Of a stretch of DNA of 64,000 nt, positions 17,796 to 26,995 are shown piece by piece (positions within the stretch are counted from its first letter, which is position 1; the number at the start of each line of letters is the position of its first letter). Source of the stretch: Nitrospirales bacterium. GTDB taxonomy: Bacteria > Nitrospirota > Nitrospiria > Nitrospirales > UBA8639. The notes under the pieces were generated by a model. The model was not told the origin of the DNA. It was given only the letters and a program-made list of their open reading frames with translations, and searched no databases. Location: contig BQIV01000011.1 of NCBI GenBank assembly GCA_021604005.1, positions 53,701 through 117,700 of the forward strand. Direction: 5' to 3'. Position numbers and translations under genes: made by a program.

Positions 17796-18881
17796 CTAAT
17801 TACCGGTCAGAGGTTCATCAGCCTGATAATCTCGATCAGCCACAGTGTTGAATAAATCCCAAAATTGCATGGGGGAGGGTCCATTACCGGGACGCTTCGC
17901 CATAATGTTGTCAGTCGAGAACAACTCCCCCTTTTTGATAGGCCGTGAAGCAACCAAAGACTTGCGCACTCGCCCTCGATTACGTAACTCTGATTCCATT
18001 GGTCGTTTGTCACCATCACCCAGCGCTTGCGTTACTCGTCGTATCCCTGTGATCATCTCTTGCAACTCCTTGGGCTCAAGTGAAGCAGCATGATCAGGTC
18101 CTGGAAGCTGCCGGTCAAGTGTAAAGTGTTTTTCTATGATCGTCGCACCAAGTGCTACCGCTGCGATAGCGTGCACAACTCCCTGGGAATGGTCGGACAA
18201 CCCGATCGGAAGCCCGAACCGATTTGCCATCGTCTCCATAGCATGAAGGTTCATTTCATGATCTGGGGCAGGATATTCAGTCGTACAATGCAATAACGTG
18301 ACTTTCTCTTTTAGTGCTCGTTGTCCCTCTGGTGAATAATACGCGTCTTGAAAAGCCTTTCTAGAAGGAACCTTTGATTCGATGGCACATGGGTTCATAC
18401 CAAACGCTATAATACTAAGCGCTTCTTCGATCTCACTTAGTGTCGCCATTCCCGTGGACAGAATCAGATCGTGACCATACTGAGCGTGGCACAAGATAAA
18501 GGGGCCGTTGGTAATTTCACCTGAAGGAATTTTTAATTTTTTCAGGCCAAGCTCCCTGACCAAAAAGTCAAGGCTTGCCATATCAAATGCCGTAGAGAGA
18601 AACTCAATGCCTTTTCGTTGACAGTACGCGAGGAGCTCCCTGTGAGTTTTATGCGGCAACTCTAGTTTCTGCAACATCGCATACTGTGACTCATCTGCTT
18701 CGGTGGTCTGTTTTTGATATTCGGTTTTCCCCGCAGTTTTGGTGACCAACTTGTCAGCCGTAAACGTCTGAAATTTTATGGCATCCGCACCAGCTTCAAT
18801 AGCGACATCAACCAACTGAAAGGCCATATTGCGACTACCATTATGATTCACACCGGCTTCAGCAATGACGTACACGCCCAT
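17796..18881 (-). CDS. nonulosonic acid synthase (NeuB/LegI-like)
   Basis: 361 residues. The N-terminus YVIAEAGVNHNGS and the blocks AIKFQTFTADKLVT, IPSGEITNGPF, HCTTEYPAP and GLSDHSQG are those of sialic/legionaminic/pseudaminic acid synthases, which condense a hexose with phosphoenolpyruvate. A SAF (antifreeze-like) domain closes the protein (about 290-360, RSLVASRPIKKGELF). The second of two close ATGs gives the usual N-terminus. Specificity for the 2,4-diamino substrate is inferred from the LegB, LegC and LegG homologues in the locus. Confidence 0.88.
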   Translation of the reverse strand: MGVYVIAEAGVNHNGSRNMAFQLVDVAIEAGADAIKFQTFTADKLVTKTAGKTEYQKQTTEADESQYAMLQKLELPHKTHRELLAYCQRKGIEFLSTAFDMASLDFLVRELGLKKLKIPSGEITNGPFILCHAQYGHDLILSTGMATLSEIEEALSIIAFGMNPCAIESKVPSRKAFQDAYYSPEGQRALKEKVTLLHCTTEYPAPDHEMNLHAMETMANRFGLPIGLSDHSQGVVHAIAAVALGATIIEKHFTLDRQLPGPDHAASLEPKELQEMITGIRRVTQALGDGDKRPMESELRNRGRVRKSLVASRPIKKGELFSTDNIMAKRPGNGPSPMQFWDLFNTVADRDYQADEPLTGN

Positions 18882-18923
18882 CTTCCTCACGAGGTCTTAA
18901 TTTTTCAGAATAGCCAAATCGAC

Positions 18924-19601
18924 TTAGTCGTCTTCAATAATTTCTTTCACTAGCATAAAGGCTTCTGCGGCTTCACATCCGGCGGTGGCCCCGCGAAACG
19001 TAGCAAGGGCACGTATATTTCGTTCACTACGAGGAAAGGGATGTGTACCCATTTCATTCACATACAATTTCATAATCTCAATTTTTCTATCAATAAATTG
19101 AGAAATATCAATCCATAGATTCGGACGAAAACCAGCATCGTCAAGAGACAAACTAAATTCGGTTTCTGAGATTGTTTCGTAGAGACACACCCGTTTCACC
19201 GACGGATAGCGAAAAGATTTCGTACACGCGGCCATTGCGTCAAAAACGGCTTTATGATCACTATGCACATCATTTCCAAAGGGCGCATAAATCACATTTG
19301 GCTTCACGCTCCTAACATTTTTCGCAACCTCATCAATCAACACCTTCTTAGACAGGACATCTAAGTCAGTCGTTATGAAACTTGTTTGACTAACACTTGC
19401 AAAGCCATATTCACCCGCAACATGCTCTATTTCTTCTTTACGCTGTTGAATAAATTTTCTGCTGTAACCCAAAGCTTCTGAAATAGTCGTCATGATGAGC
19501 CAGTGAATAGAATCACCTTTTGATCGATGACGCAGTAGAGTCCCCCCACACCCTAATGTCTCATCGTCGGGATGAGGAGCCACAACAAGAACGGTACTCA
19601 T
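18924..19601 (-). CDS. PIG-L/LmbE family N-deacetylase
   Basis: 225 residues. The N-terminal VVAPHPDDETLGCGG carries the zinc-binding His-Asp pair, and the third ligand is in NDVHSDHKAVFDA (about 118). The family removes acetyl groups from N-acetylated sugars. It overlaps the formyltransferase-like gene by four bases (ATGA), which implies coupled translation. A deacetylase followed by an N-formyltransferase would swap an N-acetyl group for an N-formyl group. That combined role is inferred. Confidence 0.85.
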   Translation of the reverse strand: MSTVLVVAPHPDDETLGCGGTLLRHRSKGDSIHWLIMTTISEALGYSRKFIQQRKEEIEHVAGEYGFASVSQTSFITTDLDVLSKKVLIDEVAKNVRSVKPNVIYAPFGNDVHSDHKAVFDAMAACTKSFRYPSVKRVCLYETISETEFSLSLDDAGFRPNLWIDISQFIDRKIEIMKLYVNEMGTHPFPRSERNIRALATFRGATAGCEAAEAFMLVKEIIEDD

Positions 19602-20485
19602 AGATAATCACACTTACTAATGTCTATAGGGGGTTCTATGTCTACTAGCTCAATGCAGCCATCTGCGCATTTGACTATGGCATTCCCATGACTTGAATAA
19701 TCAATCACTTTTCCAGGCTCTATGTTCTCCAACTCCAGAGACTCAACTATTTTTGTTTTCCACACCGTGTATCTTCTCTCATTCTTCATAAAATGTGCAC
19801 CCACATATGGGTAGGTAAGCCCGCGGACCAAGTTGTGGATTGATTGAGCACTCATACGCCAATCAATCTCTCCATCCTTCGTCCCTCTTTTTCTCCACAC
19901 GTTTGCCTTCGATTCGTCTTGTGCAATACGTCGAAAATTCCCACTACTGAGAGCCGGTAGTATTTCGACAATTTGGGATTTGGCCACATTGACCATTTTC
20001 ACATAAAGAGTGCTCGCATCGTCTTCATCAGATATTTTTATAGGCCTTTGTGAGAGAATATCGCCACTATCTGCTCCCTCATTCATAAAGAAGAAAGTGG
20101 ATGCTGTACTTTTCATTCCCAGCACTAATGCCCAGACCAATGGATGGCGACCACGATTCATAGGTAACTCTGCTGGGTGATAACCAATGACACCCATTGG
20201 CAGTAAATATAAGAGCTCTTTTTTGAGTAGCCTTGACCACCCCATACAAAAAATAATGTCAGGGGAATACCCTTTAATCCACTCCAGCGTCTCCGAGGAA
20301 TTGATATCTCTGGTTAACAAAATAGGCACACTGTATTTTTCACAGATAGGCACCAAATCCGCATAGTCAGAATTTAATCCACGATCCTCATCAGACACTA
20401 CACCAACAACCTCTGCGCGCTCATGAAGCAAAGTTGTAAGCATGTGCAGCGAAAACTCTACGGTACCAACAAAAAGGATTTTCAT
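19598..20485 (-). CDS. formyltransferase-fold protein (sugar N-formyltransferase-like)
   Basis: About 295 residues. The N-terminal KILFVGTVEFSLHMLTTLL starts the formyl-THF-binding fold, followed by GYHPAELPMNRGRHP (about 105-120), the His-containing loop of methionyl-tRNA and sugar formyltransferases, then EGADSGDIL with the catalytic Asp. A C-terminal FMT-like domain (about 190-290) includes DGEIDWRMSAQSIHNLVRG. The Asn usually found two residues before the His is Gly here. It is not the tRNA enzyme judging by context: it overlaps a PIG-L deacetylase gene and lies between NeuB and NeuC homologues. The start is uncertain; a TTG six codons upstream is possible. Confidence 0.72.
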   Translation of the reverse strand: MKILFVGTVEFSLHMLTTLLHERAEVVGVVSDEDRGLNSDYADLVPICEKYSVPILLTRDINSSETLEWIKGYSPDIIFCMGWSRLLKKELLYLLPMGVIGYHPAELPMNRGRHPLVWALVLGMKSTASTFFFMNEGADSGDILSQRPIKISDEDDASTLYVKMVNVAKSQIVEILPALSSGNFRRIAQDESKANVWRKRGTKDGEIDWRMSAQSIHNLVRGLTYPYVGAHFMKNERRYTVWKTKIVESLELENIEPGKVIDYSSHGNAIVKCADGCIELVDIEPPIDISKCDYL

Positions 20486-20518
20486 CTTTTGATGATTTAG
20501 CAATGTATAGGAGATCTG

Positions 20519-21682
20519 TCATGCAAAATCGAAATCATAAAAACGCTTCTTCAATATTCCTTCTAAAGGATAGGTTTTAATAACTCCTAGGATTTTTTCA
20601 GTTGTTCCACCCTCGCCATAAGGATTACTGACGGTTTTGACTCGATGTTGAAAGGACACACTAAACAATTCATTAAGAGCTGCTCGAATCGCCTTTTCAC
20701 TTGACTCACAATCAATCACACTTTCAGCCTTTATTCTGCCACGCTGTCTCTCACCAATATTGATTGTACCAATTTTGAAACTCGGGGCTTCAATTAATCC
20801 ACTAGATGAATTTCCGATGACACCATCCATGTACTGCAATGCCGAAAGATAACGCAATTGACCTAACGAGGTATACGCCCAGGCCTTGTACGAATGCGAT
20901 GCCACATAACGATCAATCATCTGGTTGATGATCCGTCCATCCGTATCAGCATTCCCTTTTGTAAAGAGAAGATGGGTATCTTCTAACTCATCCAATGCGT
21001 GCAACAGATTACCAAACTGCCTTTCAGCAGTTGCTTCTTCAAAAGTCACCGGATGAAAAGTAATCAAAAGATTGCGCTTGCCCAATTTAAAATCAAGAGT
21101 CTCTTCAAATATCTTTTTGGGGAGCAACTTTAACTGCCTTATGCTATCGATTCCAAGTGCACCAAAATTGAATACTCGTTCTGGTTGTTCACCTAACTGA
21201 ATAATTCGATTTCGATAGTCCTCTGTCGCCGTAAAGTGGAGATGAGACATTTTTGTAATGGAATGGCGAATGGGTTCATCTATCAATCCTTCCGTCGATT
21301 CGCCACCATGTAAATGCGTGATCGGGATCTTCGCGATCATCGCGGCGCTGGCAGCCGCAAAGATTTCAAAACGATCTCCCAACACGACCACTAGGTCAGG
21401 GGCTAATTCCGTAAAAACATCGGCAAACCCAATGAGAGCCACGCCCATAGACTTAGCCACTCCCGCAGATGTGTCAGACGACAGTAATGCTTCGACCTTC
21501 CGAGCAATCGAAAATCCATCTTGTTCAATCTGTCGATAGGTCAACCCAAATTCTGGCGAAAGATGCATCCCCGTCGCGATCAACTGCAATTGCACATCAC
21601 GATCCTGATCCAGCAACCTTATAAGCGGACGCAGTAGGCCATATTCAGCTCTACTTCCAGTCACAACAGCAATAGTCCTCAT
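20519..21682 (-). CDS. hydrolysing nucleotide-sugar 2-epimerase (NeuC/LegG-like)
   Basis: 387 residues, usual length for the family. Hallmarks are VVTGSRAEYGLLRPL at the N-terminus, VVLGDRFEIFAAASAA (about 95), HLHGGESTEG (about 115), GNSSSGLIEAP (about 290) and a C-terminal NPYGEGGTTEKI. The enzyme inverts C2 of an N-acetylated 4-amino-hexose nucleotide and releases the free sugar for the NeuB-type synthase. It is preceded by the LegC-like aminotransferase and followed by the formyltransferase/deacetylase pair, all closely spaced on one strand. Confidence 0.88.
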   Translation of the reverse strand: MRTIAVVTGSRAEYGLLRPLIRLLDQDRDVQLQLIATGMHLSPEFGLTYRQIEQDGFSIARKVEALLSSDTSAGVAKSMGVALIGFADVFTELAPDLVVVLGDRFEIFAAASAAMIAKIPITHLHGGESTEGLIDEPIRHSITKMSHLHFTATEDYRNRIIQLGEQPERVFNFGALGIDSIRQLKLLPKKIFEETLDFKLGKRNLLITFHPVTFEEATAERQFGNLLHALDELEDTHLLFTKGNADTDGRIINQMIDRYVASHSYKAWAYTSLGQLRYLSALQYMDGVIGNSSSGLIEAPSFKIGTINIGERQRGRIKAESVIDCESSEKAIRAALNELFSVSFQHRVKTVSNPYGEGGTTEKILGVIKTYPLEGILKKRFYDFDFA

Positions 21683-21695
21683 GGCACCATCATTT

Positions 21696-22868
21696 CTATT
21701 TCAAAAGAGTTGCACTACTTGGAATATTGATGATACGTGGCTGAAGTTCTTCGGCACAGCTCAGATCCATCCTCGGGCAATCGGCATACATCGGCAACCT
21801 ATGCAGTAAACGCCATGCAGGACGACATTGAAACCCAGCCGACTCTGCTTCTTGCACCAGGACGCTCCGCATAGCCCTATGACTGGTTGCTACAATCACA
21901 GCATTCAACCAATAATTGCTTTTTGCATAATCCGGTTCAAGTAAAAATCGCACACCATCCACAGGTCGGAAAGCATCAGCATAGGCCTCTGCAAGACGAC
22001 GCTTCACAGAAAGATACTCATTGAGTTGCTCAAGCTGTGCGCAACCCAACGCCGCATTGATATTTGGCATACGATAATTGTAACCAACCTCTTCATGACA
22101 AAACTCTCCGTCGATTATTGTACGAGCAGTGGTCGTTAATTTCCGGGCTCTTTCCAACAACAACGTATCCTGACTCAGGATGGCTCCCCCCCCACCCGTA
22201 GTCAGTATTTTATTGCCATTAAAACTCAGTACAGCAACATCCGATAATGTCCCGGCATGGTGGCCTTTATAATAAGAACCTAATGCTTGTGCCGCATCCT
22301 CTATCAGTTTGATTCCATATTCTTGACAAAGAGCATGAATTTCTTGCATAGCTACGGGATGGCCAAACACATGAACAACAATAAGTGCGCGTATTCGCCG
22401 GCCCGTTAAACGGTTAATCAATTTTTTGTTTTCCCACTCGGTAATATTGCAAAGATATTCAGAAAGTTTGTCGACATCTACGCCTAAACTGACCTCTTCA
22501 CTGTCAACGAAGTGGGGAACCGCTCCACAGTAAACCACGGCATTAGCTGTTCCTACGAATGTGAGCGCCGGCAGCAAAATCTCATCACCAGGGCTAACGC
22601 CCGCAAGGAGGAGAGAGGTATGAAGGGCAGCCGTTCCATTAACAGTTGCAACGGCCCCCGGGGTTTTGGCAAGTGCTGCGAGCCGATCTTCGAACTGATC
22701 GACGTAACCGCCAACTGATGACACCCATCTTCTGTCCAGACAATCCTTGACATATCCCCATTCTCGACCTCGAAATACAGGTTCATGTAGTCCATAGGGA
22801 CCCTGGTCAGAATCAAGGACATTTCTCAAACTAGCAACAAACTGTTCAACTAAATCCACAATTTTCAA
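21696..22868 (-). CDS. LegC-like aminotransferase (DegT family)
   Basis: 390 residues. Blocks are NGTAALHTSLLLAGVSPGDE (about 77-97), ALTFVGTANAVVYCGAVP, EDAAQALGSYYKG and the PLP lysine in FNGNKILTTGGGG (about 218). The N-terminal EPVFRGREWGYVKDCLD motif is typical of the LegC/NeuE subgroup, which aminates C4 of a 4-keto-6-deoxy nucleotide sugar. The downstream gene, a LegG/NeuC-type epimerase, begins 14 bases later, as expected for a legionaminate operon. Confidence 0.86.
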   Translation of the reverse strand: MKIVDLVEQFVASLRNVLDSDQGPYGLHEPVFRGREWGYVKDCLDRRWVSSVGGYVDQFEDRLAALAKTPGAVATVNGTAALHTSLLLAGVSPGDEILLPALTFVGTANAVVYCGAVPHFVDSEEVSLGVDVDKLSEYLCNITEWENKKLINRLTGRRIRALIVVHVFGHPVAMQEIHALCQEYGIKLIEDAAQALGSYYKGHHAGTLSDVAVLSFNGNKILTTGGGGAILSQDTLLLERARKLTTTARTIIDGEFCHEEVGYNYRMPNINAALGCAQLEQLNEYLSVKRRLAEAYADAFRPVDGVRFLLEPDYAKSNYWLNAVIVATSHRAMRSVLVQEAESAGFQCRPAWRLLHRLPMYADCPRMDLSCAEELQPRIINIPSSATLLK

Positions 22869-22966
22869 CCTGTAATTCTAAAGGTACGTAAAAATGCTTT
22901 AATATTTGGCTATAGACATTCAGCCGAATGTCTTAACATTACCAATCATCCCCCATTGCAAATTCA

Positions 22967-24070
22967 TCATGGCATTCCGGTTATTGGAGCCCACGCTTGC
23001 AATACGTTTTCCAATCTAGTTGCCTTGAGAACCTGTTGCTGGCCAGCCAATGCCATACGATTAGCTAGCGGCCTATCTTCCATAATCATATTCATCTTTT
23101 TGGCCAATGCATCACTATCATCAACTGGAATGATAAACCCTGTTTTCCCATCTTGAATTAATTCGAGCGGACCTGGCGAGGCATCACTGATTATCGCCGG
23201 CAAACCAGCAGCCATAGCCTCAAGTAAGGCATTCGGCATACCTTCATATCGAGAAGGCAGAACAAACGCACTCGCTCCCGCATACCAAGGAAACGGATTA
23301 TCAATTTGTCCTTGCCAATCAACTAAATCATCCACCTCAATTTCACGTGACAGTTCCTCCAACTCACGACGCTCCGGCCCATCGCCTAATATGACAAGAC
23401 GCCAACCAACATTTCGCGCACAACTTTTGGCCAACCCGGCAAGTAAGACATCGTAGGCTTTCTGGTGATACAAACGACCCACGGCTAAGAAAAACGGCTC
23501 ATCCCGTTTGACCGACTCTTGAATAGGAGGCTGGACAACCGGATTGGGCGTCAATAGAAGTTTTTCAGTTGGAACATAATAGTTGAGTACCCTCAACACG
23601 CCTTGACTATTCGTTGTAACCCAATCAGCCATTCGATAACCATGGTTGCGCAACCACTGCCACGGTTGCCCCAGGAATTGCCGGTGAGGATCGTTACGTT
23701 CCGAAACAACAACTGTTTTTGCAAGGCCTCGAGTAGCCAAAATTGTGAGAATATTCGTTGCTGCGACAAAACTAATGACGATTGTAGCCTGACTATTCTG
23801 CAGAGCTCGCCGCAAGGCCAGAATCCGCCAAATATTTGCTATCAGGGCAGAAAGTCTTGAATGCGATTGCCCCACCATATTCAAGGCTATTCTTGTTACA
23901 TTTGTCGGAACTTGGAAAAAGTCGAGATCAGAACCCGCCAGTGTGATCAATGTTACTTTTCTGTTTTGGGTTGCCCAGGCCTTGGCTAACGTCACCAGAA
24001 CACGTTGGGCACCACCTCCACCTAGATCAGCAATCACCAGAGCCAAATCTGGCAAGCCACGCAATGTCAT
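22967..24070 (-). CDS. GT4-family glycosyltransferase
   Basis: 367 residues. The N-terminal DLGGGGAQRVLVTLAKAW and the C-terminal VLPSRYEGMPNALLEAMAAG (E-x7-E motif, about 275-295) with the following SPGPLELIQDGKTGFI are diagnostic of GT4 retaining transferases of GT-B fold. It transfers a sugar from a nucleotide donor to a growing lipid-linked glycan at the cytoplasmic face. The start overlaps the end of the next GT4 gene upstream by four bases. The sugar is not predictable. Confidence 0.85.
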   Translation of the reverse strand: MTLRGLPDLALVIADLGGGGAQRVLVTLAKAWATQNRKVTLITLAGSDLDFFQVPTNVTRIALNMVGQSHSRLSALIANIWRILALRRALQNSQATIVISFVAATNILTILATRGLAKTVVVSERNDPHRQFLGQPWQWLRNHGYRMADWVTTNSQGVLRVLNYYVPTEKLLLTPNPVVQPPIQESVKRDEPFFLAVGRLYHQKAYDVLLAGLAKSCARNVGWRLVILGDGPERRELEELSREIEVDDLVDWQGQIDNPFPWYAGASAFVLPSRYEGMPNALLEAMAAGLPAIISDASPGPLELIQDGKTGFIIPVDDSDALAKKMNMIMEDRPLANRMALAGQQQVLKATRLENVLQAWAPITGMP

Positions 24071-25212
24071 CGTTCAGCCATTATGACCTGTTCATAGACT
24101 TCCGAAACCGCCTTGACGTGCTTTGCAATGGAGTAGCAATTGCTTGCCTGTTGTTTAGCACAAGCTGTGAGCTGGGCCACAAACTCTTGGTCACGTATTA
24201 AACGAGTCACCGCCTCCGCCATCTCACGTGGGTTATCAACAGGCACCAACAAGCCATTTTTGCCTTGTTCAATAATCTCGTGATGGCCCCCGGCATCACT
24301 TGCCACCACAGGAACTCCTTCCAGCATCGCTTCGACTAGAGTCCTTCCGAATGCATCACCAGCTGATGGAGCAAGGACAACATCACATGCGGCAATCCAT
24401 GGTTCAACCGGATCTTGGAAACCCATGAACACAAGAGAACTCCCCAGACCATATGTGTTCGCCAAATTCCGCATTCTTGGTTCATATCCCCCTCGGTCTC
24501 GACCAAATACGGCAAATATCAGTTCACAATCCAGATAACCCTGCATGTGGGCGGCAACTTCAACAAACGACAATGGCTGTTTCACTGCTTGCAAGTTACC
24601 GAACATACCGATAATCTTCCCACCTTGTTGGACATTAGCTTTTTCAAACAGAATACGACGATACTGTGTGCGATCACCTTCCCCAGTATAGGCTACGATG
24701 GGGTTAGGAATGACTTTCACACAACCATTATCATTCAGAGGCAATGACAATCTGACAAAATTCGAAATACAAATAATGTATTTGCAAAACTTTAACATAG
24801 TCGTCCCAATTCGCGAAGGAGAGAAAACTGTCCGTTGGTGCCAAATCGATGCTGCCGATGTTACCCAAGCAGGCATTGTCCAGGTGTAATGCATTCGTGC
24901 ATCGTGACTGTGAATGATGGATATGTTGTTCTCTCTAATGAATTGAGAAAGGGGATAAAGCAAGCGTAACAAGCATAGAATCTGACGTAGAGGATTGCTG
25001 TGACGCCCCACGTAACAGGCAAGCGGAATATGCGTGTATTCAATATGCCGCTTTTTAAAATATTCGGTCAAAGGACCAGTCTCATGAACAACAACTATTG
25101 GATTGAAGCGTGTCGTATCGAGATGAGACAAAAGGAGCGCTGCTGAAAGGTGACTTCCTCCAAGGGTATCGCCAACAAAAGGGAAACAGACGTTTACTTG
25201 TTCTGTATTCAC
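24067..25212 (-). CDS. GT4-family glycosyltransferase
   Basis: 381 residues. The N-terminal VGDTLGGSHLSAALLLSHL is the acceptor-side glycine-rich loop, IIHSHDARM follows, and the C-terminal APSAGDAFGRTLVEAMLEG plus GGHHEIIEQGKNGLLVP form the donor site with the E-x7-E motif. It overlaps both neighbours by four bases: the ABC transporter gene before it and the GT4 gene after it. This tight three-gene block suggests assembly and flipping of one oligosaccharide. Confidence 0.85.
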   Translation of the reverse strand: MNTEQVNVCFPFVGDTLGGSHLSAALLLSHLDTTRFNPIVVVHETGPLTEYFKKRHIEYTHIPLACYVGRHSNPLRQILCLLRLLYPLSQFIRENNISIIHSHDARMHYTWTMPAWVTSAASIWHQRTVFSPSRIGTTMLKFCKYIICISNFVRLSLPLNDNGCVKVIPNPIVAYTGEGDRTQYRRILFEKANVQQGGKIIGMFGNLQAVKQPLSFVEVAAHMQGYLDCELIFAVFGRDRGGYEPRMRNLANTYGLGSSLVFMGFQDPVEPWIAACDVVLAPSAGDAFGRTLVEAMLEGVPVVASDAGGHHEIIEQGKNGLLVPVDNPREMAEAVTRLIRDQEFVAQLTACAKQQASNCYSIAKHVKAVSEVYEQVIMAER

Positions 25213-26981
25213 TTGACCTGATGAGCCGTTCCATTTTCTAGACGATAGACACGTTCGGCCATCTCGACAATAGCTGGTTGATGGGAAATTGCAAGTACCG
25301 ATACATTTTTAGAAAGATCTTGAAGCGTGCGACAAATCTCCGCTTCCGTGTGAGGATCCAGCGCCGTCGTCGCTTCATCAAGAATGAGGAGTTGAGGCCT
25401 CCTGGCTAATGCCCTTGCAATCGCAAGGCGCTGACGTTGCCCCCCAGACAAGAGCAGACCTCGCTCCCCAATGACCGTATGAACTCCCTTTTCTAGTCTT
25501 GAGACAAATTCCCAGGCTCCAGCGTCCTTGATGGACTGCTCTACTATCGCTTGATCGACACCAGGATCACTCAGTGAAACGTTATTCAGTATGCTGTCAT
25601 GGAAAAGGAACAGCTCTTGCGGAACATATCCGATCTGTTGCCTCCATAAGGCAAGATCAGATTTTTCCAAAGGCATACCATCAATAAGGATTTGCCCTCG
25701 AGATGGATGTAATAACCCACAGATAAGATCAACAAGTGTCGTCTTTCCCGCTCCCGATGGTCCGATTACTGCTGTAAATGTTTGTTGAGGAATAATAGCG
25801 GAGACTCCACGTAACACTTCATTGCTTCCGTATAAATGAGAGAGTTCACGAATTTCGATTGCACGCAAAAACTCTACGCGATGTTGACGTGAAAAGTTTT
25901 CTCGTTCTTTAAGTGCTTCTTGGTTCATCGAATGCACAGACCAATAAAAATGCTCCGAGGCCCCTATTTGTTGAAATGCTTGCTGAACAAGACCCAGGTT
26001 GACAGAAATCCGATGAAAAAGAACGGCCATTGTCAATAACTCTGCAATCGGCATCTGACCATACGTAAGCACAATATAAAAACCAATGACCAACACCATA
26101 ACTACGATTGGTTCTCGTAATATGCTTAGGCCATACTTTGCCCGTACCTGAAGCCGCATGGTCCTATACAAATCATGCGTCTCCGATTCGAGTAGTGGCA
26201 CCAACCATCGTTCGCAATTCATTGCCTTCAGTGGTTTGATGCCTTGAAGACCATCGGCAAGACGCGAAGTAAGCGCTTGCATATGAGTGACAAGGTCATG
26301 TCCCGCCTGTCGTGCCAAAGTCACAAAATACCCAAGCAATAACATCATCAGTATACCTGCGACAAACGCCGCAAGCGTGAGACCAGGTGAGATTAAGAAT
26401 GAGGCGCTCAACAACAGAGCTGCCTGCAGAAGCGCTGCAAGAAATTGACATGAGGCTCTATAGGTTGACGTTGATTCAGGAACCTCAGTAGAAACGGCAT
26501 TGACAAACCGCCCGATTGGATACTTGACAAAAAAAGACCATCGTGCCTGTAGTGCTGACTGAATCAAGTTAGCACGTAATTCAGCTGCCATTTGCGCAAG
26601 AACATTTCCAATATGGCTCATCGCAAAAAACGTCAATGCGGCTTTCATGAGAATAAGAATGACAATAGCAGCTAGAATAATGGGAATTGTCACATCGAGA
26701 CCTAGCGAATCAAGCACCACTCGGTAGGTATCGCTAAGCTCAGAACGTCCCTCTCCATCACGCCCGACGGTTAACTCTAGAAATGGCAGAAGGCTTAGTA
26801 GCCCAATACTTTCCGCAAGTCCAGCAATAAACATTGCACCAAGAATAACAGCTGTTCGACGTGGATATGTCTTCACTAATATGCCCAACACATGGAAGCG
26901 TTTCCAATTAGATGAGGGAGCAGATTCACTCATTGGCGAAATTCCAGGAAAAGTATTGGCATATGTTTTGATTAACTCCAT
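25209..26981 (-). CDS. ABC exporter, fused permease and ATPase (MsbA/PglK-like)
   Basis: 590 residues: six-helix membrane domain (about 30-330) and a nucleotide-binding domain with Walker A GPSGAGKTT, signature LLSGGQRQRLAIA and Walker B LLILDEATTALD. Length and domain order match half-transporter flippases for lipid-linked oligosaccharides or lipid A. The four-base overlap with two GT4 genes supports flipping of a lipid-linked glycan across the inner membrane, which the O-antigen-ligase-like protein of this locus could then use. A peptide or lipid substrate is possible but less likely. Confidence 0.83.
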   Translation of the reverse strand: MELIKTYANTFPGISPMSESAPSSNWKRFHVLGILVKTYPRRTAVILGAMFIAGLAESIGLLSLLPFLELTVGRDGEGRSELSDTYRVVLDSLGLDVTIPIILAAIVILILMKAALTFFAMSHIGNVLAQMAAELRANLIQSALQARWSFFVKYPIGRFVNAVSTEVPESTSTYRASCQFLAALLQAALLLSASFLISPGLTLAAFVAGILMMLLLGYFVTLARQAGHDLVTHMQALTSRLADGLQGIKPLKAMNCERWLVPLLESETHDLYRTMRLQVRAKYGLSILREPIVVMVLVIGFYIVLTYGQMPIAELLTMAVLFHRISVNLGLVQQAFQQIGASEHFYWSVHSMNQEALKERENFSRQHRVEFLRAIEIRELSHLYGSNEVLRGVSAIIPQQTFTAVIGPSGAGKTTLVDLICGLLHPSRGQILIDGMPLEKSDLALWRQQIGYVPQELFLFHDSILNNVSLSDPGVDQAIVEQSIKDAGAWEFVSRLEKGVHTVIGERGLLLSGGQRQRLAIARALARRPQLLILDEATTALDPHTEAEICRTLQDLSKNVSVLAISHQPAIVEMAERVYRLENGTAHQVK

Positions 26982-26995
26982 ACTTGCTCATCACA

